Assembly: GCF_002077945.1 (NCBI RefSeq)
Contig: NZ_LVYD01000058.1
Location: 248,001-312,000 of the forward strand
DNA length: 64,000 nucleotides
Source: Niastella vici
Lineage (GTDB): Bacteria; Bacteroidota; Bacteroidia; Chitinophagales; Chitinophagaceae
Reading direction: 5' to 3'
The notes under the pieces are model-generated. The model worked only from the letters and a program-made list of their open reading frames with translations. It was not told the DNA's origin and made no database searches. Below, piece by piece: positions 1-7,399 of the stretch. Both the position numbers and the translations under genes were made by a program. How positions within the stretch are numbered: the stretch's first letter is position 1; the number at the start of each line of letters is the position of its first letter.

Positions 1-542
1 GTGTGGCCGTTGTAACCCCCAAATCGGTTTCAACCAAGCCAGCAGAAGCCAAGAATGTGGTGGAGATCCTTATGGATAAAGATGGGAAAGTATACTTTTC
101 GGTTGGCGACGATAATATTAGTCAAAAGCAGGACATTATCGATATGATAGACCAGGGCAAAAACCTTGGGTTAAGCGCCAAAGAAAAAGCTGCATTTGCA
201 AAAGCCGGCTCATATGTAGGGGTTCCTTTTTCAATGCTGAAGTCGTATTTGCAATTGACGCCCGAGCAGGTGAAAACCTACAAAGCTCCGGGTATTCCCA
301 TCGATACGGCTAATAACGAATTGAGTATGTGGATGAACGCTGCCACCCGCGCCTTCTCAGGTAAAACAATGACCCTGCTGGTAAAAGGTGACAACAGCGC
401 TAAATATCCTACATTCAAAGGGGTGATCGACGCATTCAAAAAGAATGAAATATTTAAGTTCTCGATGGTGACCGATCCCGAGGGTGTTCCCGAAGGTACT
501 GCCCTGGCTGCTAAAAGAGCTGCCGGAAAAAAAGAGGAATAG
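1..542 (+). CDS. exbD: ExbD-family biopolymer transport protein, 5' end cut by the window
   Basis: The visible 179 codons look like the periplasmic part of a Bacteroidota ExbD-like protein; the N-terminal membrane helix expected of the family lies before the window. The frame is open from base 1, so the GTG at base 3 is probably an internal codon and not the start. ExbD works with ExbB to use proton-motive force to energise TonB at the inner membrane. A second exbD follows 36 bp downstream and tonB genes come next, the usual Bacteroidota exbB-exbD-exbD-tonB order, so exbB is expected just upstream. The C-terminus is Lys/Glu rich. Assignment rests mostly on the neighbours, because the diagnostic membrane segment is missing. 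Confidence 0.7.
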   Translation, partial: VAVVTPKSVSTKPAEAKNVVEILMDKDGKVYFSVGDDNISQKQDIIDMIDQGKNLGLSAKEKAAFAKAGSYVGVPFSMLKSYLQLTPEQVKTYKAPGIPIDTANNELSMWMNAATRAFSGKTMTLLVKGDNSAKYPTFKGVIDAFKKNEIFKFSMVTDPEGVPEGTALAAKRAAGKKEE

Positions 543-578
543 AGCGAATCAAATTCTTAACTTAAAAAAAAGTGCGAT

Positions 579-1121
579 ATGGCAGAAATGGATACCTCCT
601 CCGGGGGGGGACATAAAAAAGGCCCAGGCGTTAAGAAAGGGAAGAAACTTTCTACACGCGTTGACCTTACGCCAATGGTGGATCTGGGATTCCTGCTGAT
701 AACCTTCTTCATATTCACCACAACCATGAGCCAGCCTACTGCCCTGAAGCTTTTCCTGCCGAAAGACACGGATAAGCCTGAAGAGCAGAATAAGGTAAAA
801 GCGTCTGGCGCTTTGACCATTATGCTGGGTAAAAGCGATGGGGTGTATTATTATGAAGGGGAGTTATTACCAGATGGTTCCAACTTCAAATCAAGCAACT
901 TTAAAGAGATCCGTGAGGAGATCATCAATAAAAAGAAATCAACCAATCCCCAGGATTTTGTAGTGGTTATTAAACCCGGCCCCGAGGCTACCTACAAAAA
1001 CACCGTTGACATTCTTGATGAAATGACCATCAATGATGTTAAGCGCTATGCGATGGTAGATATTTTTGATGTTGAAATTCAGCTGATGAAAGCTACCGAA
1101 GCCAGCCAGGGGATAAAATAA
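579..1121 (+). CDS. exbD: ExbD-family biopolymer transport protein
   Basis: A 180-residue protein with the ExbD plan: a basic cytoplasmic N-terminus (about residues 1-27, Gly/Lys rich), the segment STRVDLTPMVDLGFLLITFF that carries the conserved Asp at the start of the single membrane helix (about residues 27-48), and a periplasmic domain to the end. In ExbD this membrane Asp is needed for proton coupling. The gene lies between a partial exbD and a tonB gene (57 bp to the tonB start chosen here), consistent with one operon. It should act in the inner membrane with ExbB and TonB to energise outer-membrane receptors. The ATG start leaves a normal short cytoplasmic tail. Confidence 0.9.
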   Translation: MAEMDTSSGGGHKKGPGVKKGKKLSTRVDLTPMVDLGFLLITFFIFTTTMSQPTALKLFLPKDTDKPEEQNKVKASGALTIMLGKSDGVYYYEGELLPDGSNFKSSNFKEIREEIINKKKSTNPQDFVVVIKPGPEATYKNTVDILDEMTINDVKRYAMVDIFDVEIQLMKATEASQGIK

Positions 1122-1178
1122 AAGTTGCTTTATGGAAATTTGCATTCAAAGCATCTAATTACAAAGATATTTTTTAAT

Positions 1179-2015
1179 ATGGAAGCCAATAAAATATTAA
1201 GCGCTGATGTTCTTGACATCATCTTCGAGGGCCGGAATAAGGACTACGGTGCTTATGACTTGCGCAAAACCTATAACAAGCGATTGATAACATCGCTTCT
1301 TACAGTTGCCGCAATTTGTCTTCTGCTTTTCCTTGGATACCTGGTATCCAGCTTACTGGAAAAAAATGCAGAATCAAAGAGCGTGGTGGTGCAGGACGTT
1401 CAGCTCGAAGAAATAAAACAGGAAGAGAAAAAGGAGGAGCCACCGCCACCTCCACCACCAAAACCACCAGAACCACCCAAAGTGGAAATGGCAAAATTCA
1501 CCCCACCCAAGATCGTAAAGGATGAAGAGGTGAAAGAAGAGGAGAAACCACCAGAAGTAGAAAAACTGGAAGAGACCAAGATCGGTACAATGAACCAGGA
1601 AGGTCAAAAAGACGAGGGTATTGTGGCCCCGCCAGTTGAAGATGCCGGAAAAGGAGTTGTGGAAGCACCCAAAAAAGACGATGAAGACTGGGATAAAACC
1701 TTTACCAAGGTAGAAATTGAGTCGGAGTACCCCGGTGGAGCAGCTGCCTGGCAGCGCTACCTGAACAGGAACCTCCGCTATCCCCAGGAAGCTATCGATA
1801 ACGAAGTACAGGGTGCTGTAGTTGTACAGTTCATTGTGGACAAAGAAGGTAATGTGAGTGATGTTGAAGCCATCAGCGGACCGCAGGAATTGCGTTCAGA
1901 AGCTGTACGGGTTATCAAGAAGAGTGGTAAATGGACACCAGCTGTACAAAACGGACGCCAGGTTAAATCGTACAAGAAGCAACCGATCGTGTTCCGTCTC
2001 GAATCTGAAGGATAA
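1179..2015 (+). CDS. tonB: TonB protein, copy 1 of 3
   Basis: Energy-transducing TonB protein of 278 residues. The N-terminus reads MEANKILSADVLDIIFEGRN, the cytoplasmic motif usual in Bacteroidota TonB, followed by a membrane helix (about residues 40-60), a Pro/Glu/Lys-rich periplasm-spanning stretch with runs of Pro (about 85-110), and a C-terminal TonB domain (about 185-275, YPGG...WQRYL...VVQFIVDKEGNVSDVE). A longer frame from 1125 exists, but the ATG at 1179 matches the N-termini of the two paralogues downstream and follows an A/T-rich leader. It transmits ExbB/ExbD energy to TonB-dependent receptors such as SusC-type proteins. It is followed by a strong terminator at 2040-2069. Confidence 0.92.
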   Translation: MEANKILSADVLDIIFEGRNKDYGAYDLRKTYNKRLITSLLTVAAICLLLFLGYLVSSLLEKNAESKSVVVQDVQLEEIKQEEKKEEPPPPPPPKPPEPPKVEMAKFTPPKIVKDEEVKEEEKPPEVEKLEETKIGTMNQEGQKDEGIVAPPVEDAGKGVVEAPKKDDEDWDKTFTKVEIESEYPGGAAAWQRYLNRNLRYPQEAIDNEVQGAVVVQFIVDKEGNVSDVEAISGPQELRSEAVRVIKKSGKWTPAVQNGRQVKSYKKQPIVFRLESEG

Positions 2016-2039
2016 TTCATCTCAATAAAAAGATTCTAA

Positions 2040-2069
2040 ATCCTCTCCAGAAATTGGGGAGGATTTTTT
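2040..2069 (+). terminator. Rho-independent terminator after tonB copy 1
   Basis: Arms ATCCTCTCC (2040-2048) and GGGGAGGAT (2056-2064) pair with one G-T wobble and are followed by a T run to 2069. It sits 25 bp after the first tonB stop codon. Confidence 0.8.
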
Positions 2070-2226
2070 GTTTTTAAAGGGGTGAACAAATAATTACCCG
2101 GGATTTATGGAAAAGGGTGAAGGGATACATCTTAGTAATAGCGTATAGCCTTGAAAAGATCAACCCATTCTAATATTGTTCATCAGGAAAGTACCGTAAG
2201 CAACGCAGTTTAACGAATGAGTTTAC

Positions 2227-2254
2227 ATCCTCCCGATACATCGGGAGGATTTTT
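2227..2254 (+). terminator. Second hairpin terminator in the tonB1-tonB2 gap
   Basis: A perfect 10-bp stem, ATCCTCCCGA (2227-2236) and TCGGGAGGAT (2241-2250), has a 4-base loop and a T run. Together with the hairpin at 2040-2069 it occupies the 345-bp gap 2016-2360, where I see no gene. The same arm sequences recur at 3272-3295 after copy 2, so the hairpin appears to have been duplicated with its gene. Confidence 0.8.
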
Positions 2255-2360
2255 ATTTTATATTATTATAACGGTACAATATAAGTGTAGTTGATAAACA
2301 AATACCCGCATAAGTAGTATGGAAACTATCAATAGTTACATCTTATTATAAAATGTAGCC

Positions 2361-3191
2361 ATGGAAAGTTCAACCATTTTAACCGCAGACGTACTCGACA
2401 TTATCTTTGAGGGACGCAACAAAGAGTATGGCGCTTATGATCTGCGACGCACGTACAGTAAACGATTAACCGTATCCATTACTGTTATGTTATCGGCGAT
2501 TGGCATTGTGACTATGAGCTTTGCCTTTACCGGTAAAAAAACAAAAACAGATGCGGATCTCCCTGAGAAAGTCATTGAGTTAGCGAGCGTAGAACAGCCA
2601 CAGCGACCAGTAGAGCCGCCGCCACCACCACCGGTAAAGCCTCCGGCCCCGCCTGCCCAGGTAAAGATGGCAATTTTTGTTGCACCAGTAATTGTCCAGG
2701 ATGATCAGGTAAAACCCGATGAAATGCCACCTGCCAACGAAACACTGGAGAATTTAAAGATCGGTAACAAAAATGTACCCAATGGGGTAGAGGATGATGG
2801 AACCATAATGGCGCCTCCCGGCGATGGTAATGTGGTAACATTGCCACAGAAGGAAGAAGAAGACTGGGAAGGAACCTGGACCAAAGTTGAAATTCCTTCG
2901 GAGTATCCTGGTGGGCCAGCTGCCTGGCAGCGCTACCTGAACAGAAATCTTCACTTTTCGCAGGAAGCGATAGATAACGAGGTAGAGGGTACAGTTGAGG
3001 TACAGTTCATTGTGGATAAGGAAGGGAATGTTAGTGATGTAGAAGCTATCAACGGGCCCATGGAATTACGCGCAGAAGCCGTACGGGTTATTAAGAAAAG
3101 CGGCAGATGGACACCAGCCATTCAAAATGGTCATCAGGTAAAAACGCTTAAAAAGCAACCGATCATTTTCCGTCTTGAAAAAGAAGGATAA
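2361..3191 (+). CDS. tonB: TonB protein, copy 2 of 3
   Basis: A 276-residue paralogue of the gene at 1179. It starts MESSTILTADVLDIIFEGRN, has a membrane helix at about residues 37-57, a Pro-rich spacer (about 70-100) and a TonB C-terminal domain (YPGGPAAWQRYLNRNL...VQFIVDKEGNVSDVEAINGP). The ends of the three tonB products are close to identical, while the Pro-rich middle differs in length and composition, as expected for tandem duplication followed by drift in the spacer. A terminator lies on each side, so this copy may be transcribed on its own. It presumably energises the same or a different subset of outer-membrane receptors. Confidence 0.9.
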   Translation: MESSTILTADVLDIIFEGRNKEYGAYDLRRTYSKRLTVSITVMLSAIGIVTMSFAFTGKKTKTDADLPEKVIELASVEQPQRPVEPPPPPPVKPPAPPAQVKMAIFVAPVIVQDDQVKPDEMPPANETLENLKIGNKNVPNGVEDDGTIMAPPGDGNVVTLPQKEEEDWEGTWTKVEIPSEYPGGPAAWQRYLNRNLHFSQEAIDNEVEGTVEVQFIVDKEGNVSDVEAINGPMELRAEAVRVIKKSGRWTPAIQNGHQVKTLKKQPIIFRLEKEG

Positions 3192-3271
3192 CAGCCGCCG
3201 TAGGTATGTTACCCTCCTGAAATTGGAACAATGGCTCGCCATTGCGCTCTACAAGCGGCAAATTATTCAGG

Positions 3272-3301
3272 ATCCTCCCGAGGTATCGGGAGGATTTTTT
3301 T
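3272..3301 (+). terminator. Hairpin terminator after tonB copy 2
   Basis: Stem ATCCTCCCGA (3272-3281) and TCGGGAGGAT (3286-3295), 4-base loop, then a T run. The arms are the same as those of the hairpin at 2227-2250. Confidence 0.8.
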
Positions 3302-3400
3302 TATTTCTAACGGTATACAACGTATGTAAATGGATCAAACAAATATTCATTAATAGTATGGAAAGTATTTGATACCGCATCTTAGTAATAAATGATAGCC

Positions 3401-4228
3401 ATGGAAAGTTCAACCATTCTAACCGCAGACGTGCTCGATATTATCTTTGAAGGACGCAACAAAGATTACGGCGCATATGATCTGCGACGCTCATACAACC
3501 GGCGATTAAAAGTATCCATCACTGTTATGTTATCGGTGATCTGTATGCTATCGCTCGGTTTTGTTTTTGCCGGCAAAAGAAAAAAAGTAGATCCTGCTTT
3601 GCTGGCCATGAAAGACATTGAGTTAGCTGCTGTAAAACCTGAGCAACCTGTTGAACCGCCGCTACCGCCACCCCCACCGAAGCCCCCGGCCCCGCCTGTA
3701 CAGGTGCAAATGCGACAGTTCACGACCATCAAAATCGTACAGGAAGTGAAGCCTGAAGAAATGCCTCCTGAGACCAAAGAACTGGAAGATGTTACGATCG
3801 GAAAAATGAACAAAGACGGTGTTAAAGATGATGGTATAGTGGCGCCGCCTATTGATGTTGCCGGTACAGGCGTAATTGAAGGGCCCAAAAAGGAGGAGGA
3901 AGACAAAGATCACATATTTGTCTCAGTTCAAATTGAATCAGAGTTTCCCGGTGGACCAGCAGCCTGGCAGCGGTTCCTGCACAAGAACCTGAATTACCCG
4001 CAGGAAGCCCAGGATAACGGCATACAGGGGTATGTAACGGTTCAGTTCATTGTTGACGAGTTTGGAAATGTAAGTAATGTGGTGGTATTAAGCGGTCCCG
4101 AAGAATTGCGCGCAGAAGCGATACGGGTAATTAAGAAAAGTGGCAAATGGACACCCGCCGTACAAAATGGCCGTAACGTAAAATCGTACAAAAAGCAGCC
4201 CCTCGGGTTCAAATTGAATGACGAGTAG
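3401..4228 (+). CDS. tonB: TonB protein, copy 3 of 3
   Basis: Third tandem TonB, 275 residues from the ATG at 3401. An upstream ATG at 3392 would add three residues, but 3401 matches the start of copy 2, including the preceding bases (agccatggaaagttc). The layout is again N-terminal cytoplasmic motif, membrane helix (about 38-58), Pro-rich spacer (about 78-105) and TonB C-terminal domain (FPGGPAAWQRFLHKNLNYPQ...). Its C-terminal domain is the most divergent of the three (YVTVQFIVDEFGNVSNVVVL). It is followed by its own terminator, then mnmE. Confidence 0.9.
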   Translation: MESSTILTADVLDIIFEGRNKDYGAYDLRRSYNRRLKVSITVMLSVICMLSLGFVFAGKRKKVDPALLAMKDIELAAVKPEQPVEPPLPPPPPKPPAPPVQVQMRQFTTIKIVQEVKPEEMPPETKELEDVTIGKMNKDGVKDDGIVAPPIDVAGTGVIEGPKKEEEDKDHIFVSVQIESEFPGGPAAWQRFLHKNLNYPQEAQDNGIQGYVTVQFIVDEFGNVSNVVVLSGPEELRAEAIRVIKKSGKWTPAVQNGRNVKSYKKQPLGFKLNDE

Positions 4229-4264
4229 GACCCCCCAACCCCCTAAAGGGGGAGTTACAAGGAA

Positions 4265-4303
4265 CAGTGCCACGTTTACAAAGCGTGGCATTGTTGTTTT
4301 TTT
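4265..4303 (+). terminator. Hairpin terminator after tonB copy 3
   Basis: Arms CAGTGCCACG (4265-4274) and CGTGGCATTG (4284-4293) pair with one wobble, followed by a T-rich run to 4303. It separates the tonB block from mnmE. Confidence 0.75.
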
Positions 4304-4378
4304 ACTTACCTCTTGCTTCCCGCTTCGCCTGCCTTTTACCAACCCGGCATCAATAAAAACACACTCGTTGCCTTTTCG

Positions 4379-4386
4379 TACTTTTG
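4379..4386 (+). promoter_or_regulatory. Bacteroidota-type -7 promoter element for mnmE
   Basis: TACTTTTG matches the TAnnTTTG consensus of the Bacteroidota primary sigma factor and lies 20 bp before the mnmE ATG. I do not see a clear TTG at the expected -33 distance, so the call rests on the -7 match and position. Confidence 0.5.
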
Positions 4387-4406
4387 CTGCCGTTTAAATA
4401 CATTGT

Positions 4407-5792
4407 ATGCAGGGAAAATCAATCGGCTGGGAAGATACCATTGTAGCACTGGCAACCGCGCAGGGAATTGGCGCTATTGGCGTTATCCGCCTCAGCGGCA
4501 GGCAGTCATTCGGGATCATCAACCGGTTGTTCCCCGCGAAAGACCTTACCAAACAGGCTTCCCATACCCTGCATGTAGGTTATTTGAAAGAGAATGGCAA
4601 GGTGCTCGATGAAGTGGTTGTATCGCTGTTTAAAGGCCCAAAATCGTACACGGGCGAAGATGTGGTAGAGATCTCAGGCCACGGCTCGCCATTCGTTTTA
4701 CAGCAAATAATACAGGCATGCGTGAACCAGGGCGCCCGCCTGGCCAAACCGGGCGAATTTACCCAACGCGCCTTTTTAAATGGCAAGCTCGACCTGGCGC
4801 AGGCCGAAGCCGTGGCCGACCTTATTGCCAGTAATACCGAAGCCTCGCGCAAAACGGCCCTGCACAATATTCGCGGCGGTTTTTCAGAACGGTTGAAAGA
4901 CCTGCGCGAACGGCTCATTAAATTCTCAGCACTCATAGAACTGGAGCTCGACTTCTCCCAGGAAGACGTGGAATTTGCCGACCGCACCCAGTTATTCGAG
5001 CTGCTGGCCGAAGCGCAGCAAACCACCCAGCAGCTGGCCAACAGTTTTCAGCTGGGCAATGTGATCAAGAATGGCGTAAGCGTGGCGATCATCGGTAAAC
5101 CCAATGCCGGCAAATCGACCCTGCTCAATACCCTGTTGAACGAGAACCGTGCCATCGTAAGTGATATTGCCGGTACCACCCGCGATACCATTGAAGAAGT
5201 GCTGAATATCGATGGCATCCTGTTCCGCCTCATCGATACGGCCGGTATACGCGAGCATACGCACGATGTAATAGAAAGCATCGGCATGGAAAAAGCCCTG
5301 GCCAAAATGCAACAGGCCGATGTGGTGATCTATTTGTTCGATGTAAACGAGATCACCATTGCCGGGTTGCAATCCATCGTTGACGAACTGAACGCCAAAA
5401 AACTGAAATACATCCTGGTCGGAAATAAAGCCGATATGGCGCCGGAGGCCTCGCTACGTGAAAAGTTCAGCACGATCCCCGGTATAATATTCATTTCTGC
5501 AAAGGCCCAACAGCATACCGAAGTATTAAAAGAGAAATTAGTCGACCTGGTACTACAGGGCAAAATACAAACCGACGATACCATCATTACCAATGCCCGG
5601 CATTACCATGCCCTGCAGGAAGTATTACAATCACTGATCGATATCCGTAATGGGTTCGAGAACAAGGTGCCCGGGGACCTGGTGGCGCTCGACATCCGCC
5701 GCTGCCTGCATTATTTAGGTGAGATCACTGGTGAGATCACAACGGAGGATCAGTTGGATTATATATTTAGTAAGTTTTGTATTGGGAAATAG
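4407..5792 (+). CDS. mnmE: tRNA modification GTPase MnmE
   Basis: A 461-residue MnmE (TrmE/ThdF). With MnmG it makes the 5-carboxymethylaminomethyl group at U34 of certain tRNAs. Visible features are the N-terminal folate-binding domain (about 1-125, starting DTIVALATAQGIGAIGVIRL), a central helical domain, an inserted G domain with P-loop GKPNAGKSTLLN (about 226-237), switch sequence DTAGIREH and GNKAD, and the invariant C-terminus FCIGK whose Cys is essential in the family. Length is normal. The last codons, encoding FCIGK-stop, form one copy of the att-like 18-mer at 5775-5792, which recurs at 27297-27314; the gene itself stays intact, as is typical when an element integrates at a gene's 3' end. 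Confidence 0.97.
   Translation: MQGKSIGWEDTIVALATAQGIGAIGVIRLSGRQSFGIINRLFPAKDLTKQASHTLHVGYLKENGKVLDEVVVSLFKGPKSYTGEDVVEISGHGSPFVLQQIIQACVNQGARLAKPGEFTQRAFLNGKLDLAQAEAVADLIASNTEASRKTALHNIRGGFSERLKDLRERLIKFSALIELELDFSQEDVEFADRTQLFELLAEAQQTTQQLANSFQLGNVIKNGVSVAIIGKPNAGKSTLLNTLLNENRAIVSDIAGTTRDTIEEVLNIDGILFRLIDTAGIREHTHDVIESIGMEKALAKMQQADVVIYLFDVNEITIAGLQSIVDELNAKKLKYILVGNKADMAPEASLREKFSTIPGIIFISAKAQQHTEVLKEKLVDLVLQGKIQTDDTIITNARHYHALQEVLQSLIDIRNGFENKVPGDLVALDIRRCLHYLGEITGEITTEDQLDYIFSKFCIGK
5775..5792 (+). other. att-like site at the mnmE 3' end
   Basis: TTTTGTATTGGGAAATAG encodes the Cys-Ile-Gly-Lys-stop end of MnmE. It is close to the 18-bp SGI1 repeat as I recall it (TTCTGTATTGGGAAGTAA). 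A near-identical copy lies outside any mnmE gene at 27297-27314. Confidence 0.6.
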
Positions 5793-5958
5793 GGCCTTTC
5801 TTTTACTTTTCCTTGTTTTCATCAGCTTTCTTAATGTAATGCTTATCAGGACTGTATTCTAACAGATTCCTTTAATTTTCCTGCGTTTTTTTTGTTGGAC
5901 GATTTCTGTTAATTTCGGATAGCAGGTGCGAGGTACAATATTTAAAGATTTTGGAGAA

Positions 5959-6002
5959 ATTATTGCACTAAGATGCTCTTTAGTGCTTTCTAATGCAATA
6001 AT
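5959..6002. promoter_or_regulatory. Nested inverted repeat before the left zinc-ribbon gene
   Basis: Outer arms ATTATTGCA (5959-5967) and TGCAATAAT (5994-6002) and inner arms GCACTAA (5965-5971) and TTAGTGC (5980-5986) are all perfect. It lies 35 bp before the small gene's ATG. An operator or recombinase accessory site is possible; function is inference. Confidence 0.45.
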
Positions 6003-6036
6003 GGATACCTCAACGCACCAGCACAAATCGTAAGAA

Positions 6037-6255
6037 ATGAGCAGTAATATCAGAATACAGAGAGTTTATTTGCATTGTAAAAAGATGTTTACGGCCAAGA
6101 CCACCGTAACAAAATTCTGTTCAGATGATTGCGCAAAGCGTAATTACAAACTACGTATGAAGGGGCAGAAGGTAGAGGCATCAGTAAGCGAAGCCAGGAG
6201 TGAAATGGATCATAACCTGTGGCATATACGAGCAAATTTCGCCCCCCTGACCTGA
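6037..6255 (+). pseudogene. Truncated zinc-ribbon/HTH protein of an integrative element, left copy
   Basis: A 72-codon frame starting MSSNIRIQRV. The first 53 residues resemble the N-terminus of Bacteroidota element proteins that, as I recall them, pair a short Cys ribbon (CxHC...CxxxC) with a C-terminal MerR/excisionase-like helix-turn-helix and sit next to a tyrosine recombinase. Here the first ribbon Cys is Tyr (VYLHCKK; the right copy has VCLHCKK), and after VEASVSEA the frame runs into unrelated codons and stops, so the DNA-binding half is missing. It is probably non-functional. The family assignment is from memory of the motif. Confidence 0.6.
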
Positions 6256-6264
6256 TTTCGATGC

Positions 6265-6489
6265 GGAAACAAAAAAAGCATTTCGCCTCCTGATTCCTAC
6301 AATGGTAACGGAAAATGGTACATAATTGCCAATTGTCTTGGTTCATCTGAATATTGCCTCAATGCTTATAAAAAAGGCGAATTATTTGTACCTGTAGATT
6401 CCGTTTTTTCAGGCATAGACATTGAAGCATTTTTTCACAGGTCATTCAGAATTTTATTTCGATTGATTAAGGTCGAAGACTTTCCATAA
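6265..6489 (+). pseudogene. Possible gene fragment without a start
   Basis: An open frame of 74 codons ending TAA at 6487-6489, with no plausible start and preceded in frame by TGA. The translation has protein-like composition (for example NGNGKWYIIANCLGSSEYC, then GELFVPVDSVFSGIDIEAFF). I do not recognise the family. It looks like the 3' remnant of a gene broken when the island decayed, but it could be chance. Confidence 0.3.
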
Positions 6490-6852
6490 CTAAAAATTGG
6501 CAGGCGGCTTTTATTTTCATAAGCAAACAGTCAGTGAATATTTAACCGTTAATGTATATGATTATGTTTGCACTGGATCGGGGTTCCAATTGGTATTGAT
6601 ATTTATTGGATGATATGTCAGCATCAGGCCACAACATTTAATAATGAAGTCGGTGAGACTATTAATTTTATTGTGCGGTAAATGAACCAGGGAAACGTCC
6701 AAAGGTTTAACTGATACCTGGCACTGGGAAAAGTATGTATACGTTACTGTATGTGACTTATGGCTGTAGCTGTTCTTATGGGAAAAAGTGGTATCTTCGA
6801 TTAATTCGGTACTTTAAACACTGAAGATAAGTATTTAAACCTCCTTCTTTCT
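6490..6852. other. Non-coding stretch inside the island edge
   Basis: A 363-bp AT-rich interval with stop codons in all frames and no hairpin or promoter match that I could support. Confidence 0.5.
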
Positions 6853-7344
6853 ATGAAACAAAGAACTAACTTGCTTCCAGTCATTTTATGCTTGAGCTTA
6901 ATTGTAAATTGTGCCTGCAAATCAGCAAAAGTATCTAAGGGACAACCTTCTAACAATATTCAAACCGCAGCAAGTGGTAAGTGCGACCAGGTAATTAAAT
7001 ATTACTCGGAAAAGGCAACGGGAAAAGACGGAAACGAGACCACTTTTAATACAGAAATTATTATTGATCCTTCAGCTAAAGTGATCAGTCTGGCCAGCAG
7101 CCCTCCAAATCAGGAGCCTGTAAAATTTAATATGAAAATAGAAAGTATTGATTGCAATTTGAGCCCCGACCTAACAACTGGGCAGTCAATTTATAAGGTT
7201 TATATTAATAAACCCGATGGCACTACAACACTGGAGATAATCAGGTTAGAGGCAAAAGATGGATATATTACCATTTCAGGTGATCCCGAGAAGGAAAGCG
7301 CAATGATTATAATAGTATCAAAATGGGAAGTTGTACGGTCGTAA
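6853..7344 (+). CDS. Hypothetical lipoprotein
   Basis: A 163-residue protein of unknown family. It starts MKQRTNLLPVILCLSLIVNC with a basic n-region, a hydrophobic core and Cys in a lipobox-like context (IVNCACK), suggesting export and lipid attachment. The mature part is short and mainly beta-prone, with a single Cys pair-like CDQ/DCN (about residues 44 and 98). It stands alone between the island edge and the convergent TolC-like gene. I see no catalytic motif and do not assign a function. Codon use is AT-rich like the rest of the island. Confidence 0.7.
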   Translation: MKQRTNLLPVILCLSLIVNCACKSAKVSKGQPSNNIQTAASGKCDQVIKYYSEKATGKDGNETTFNTEIIIDPSAKVISLASSPPNQEPVKFNMKIESIDCNLSPDLTTGQSIYKVYINKPDGTTTLEIIRLEAKDGYITISGDPEKESAMIIIVSKWEVVRS

Positions 7345-7399
7345 GCCCTGCTTAAGCAACTTATATAATTTTAAGGTTTGTTGAAATTGATCATACTGT

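Larger units (their letters stand above)
5770..6196 (+). repeat. Long direct repeat, left copy
   Basis: It matches 27292-27719 with about 30 substitutions and one 1-bp indel (my count by eye). It contains the att-like 18-mer, about 240 bp of non-coding leader with a nested inverted repeat, and the first 53 codons of a small zinc-ribbon gene. Similarity stops abruptly in both copies after the codons for VEASVSEA. Confidence 0.9.

Noticed and set aside
1125-1178. Upstream extension of the first tonB gene
   Set aside because: The 18 extra residues do not match the N-termini of the two tonB paralogues, which start at the equivalent of 1179.
3466-3906. 146-codon minus-strand frame rich in Ser and Gly
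   Set aside because: It is the shadow of the Pro-rich spacer of tonB copy 3; Pro codons read backwards give Gly/Trp/Arg-rich frames.
4092-4343. Possible regulatory minus-strand gene between tonB copy 3 and mnmE
   Set aside because: The frame at 4088-4342 runs over the tonB C-terminal domain and the terminator and has no start context.
5775-5792. SGI1 att similarity taken alone as proof of integration
   Set aside because: The mnmE 3' end is conserved across bacteria because it encodes FCIGK, so similarity at this copy is not evidence by itself; only the second copy at 27297-27314, outside mnmE, is informative.
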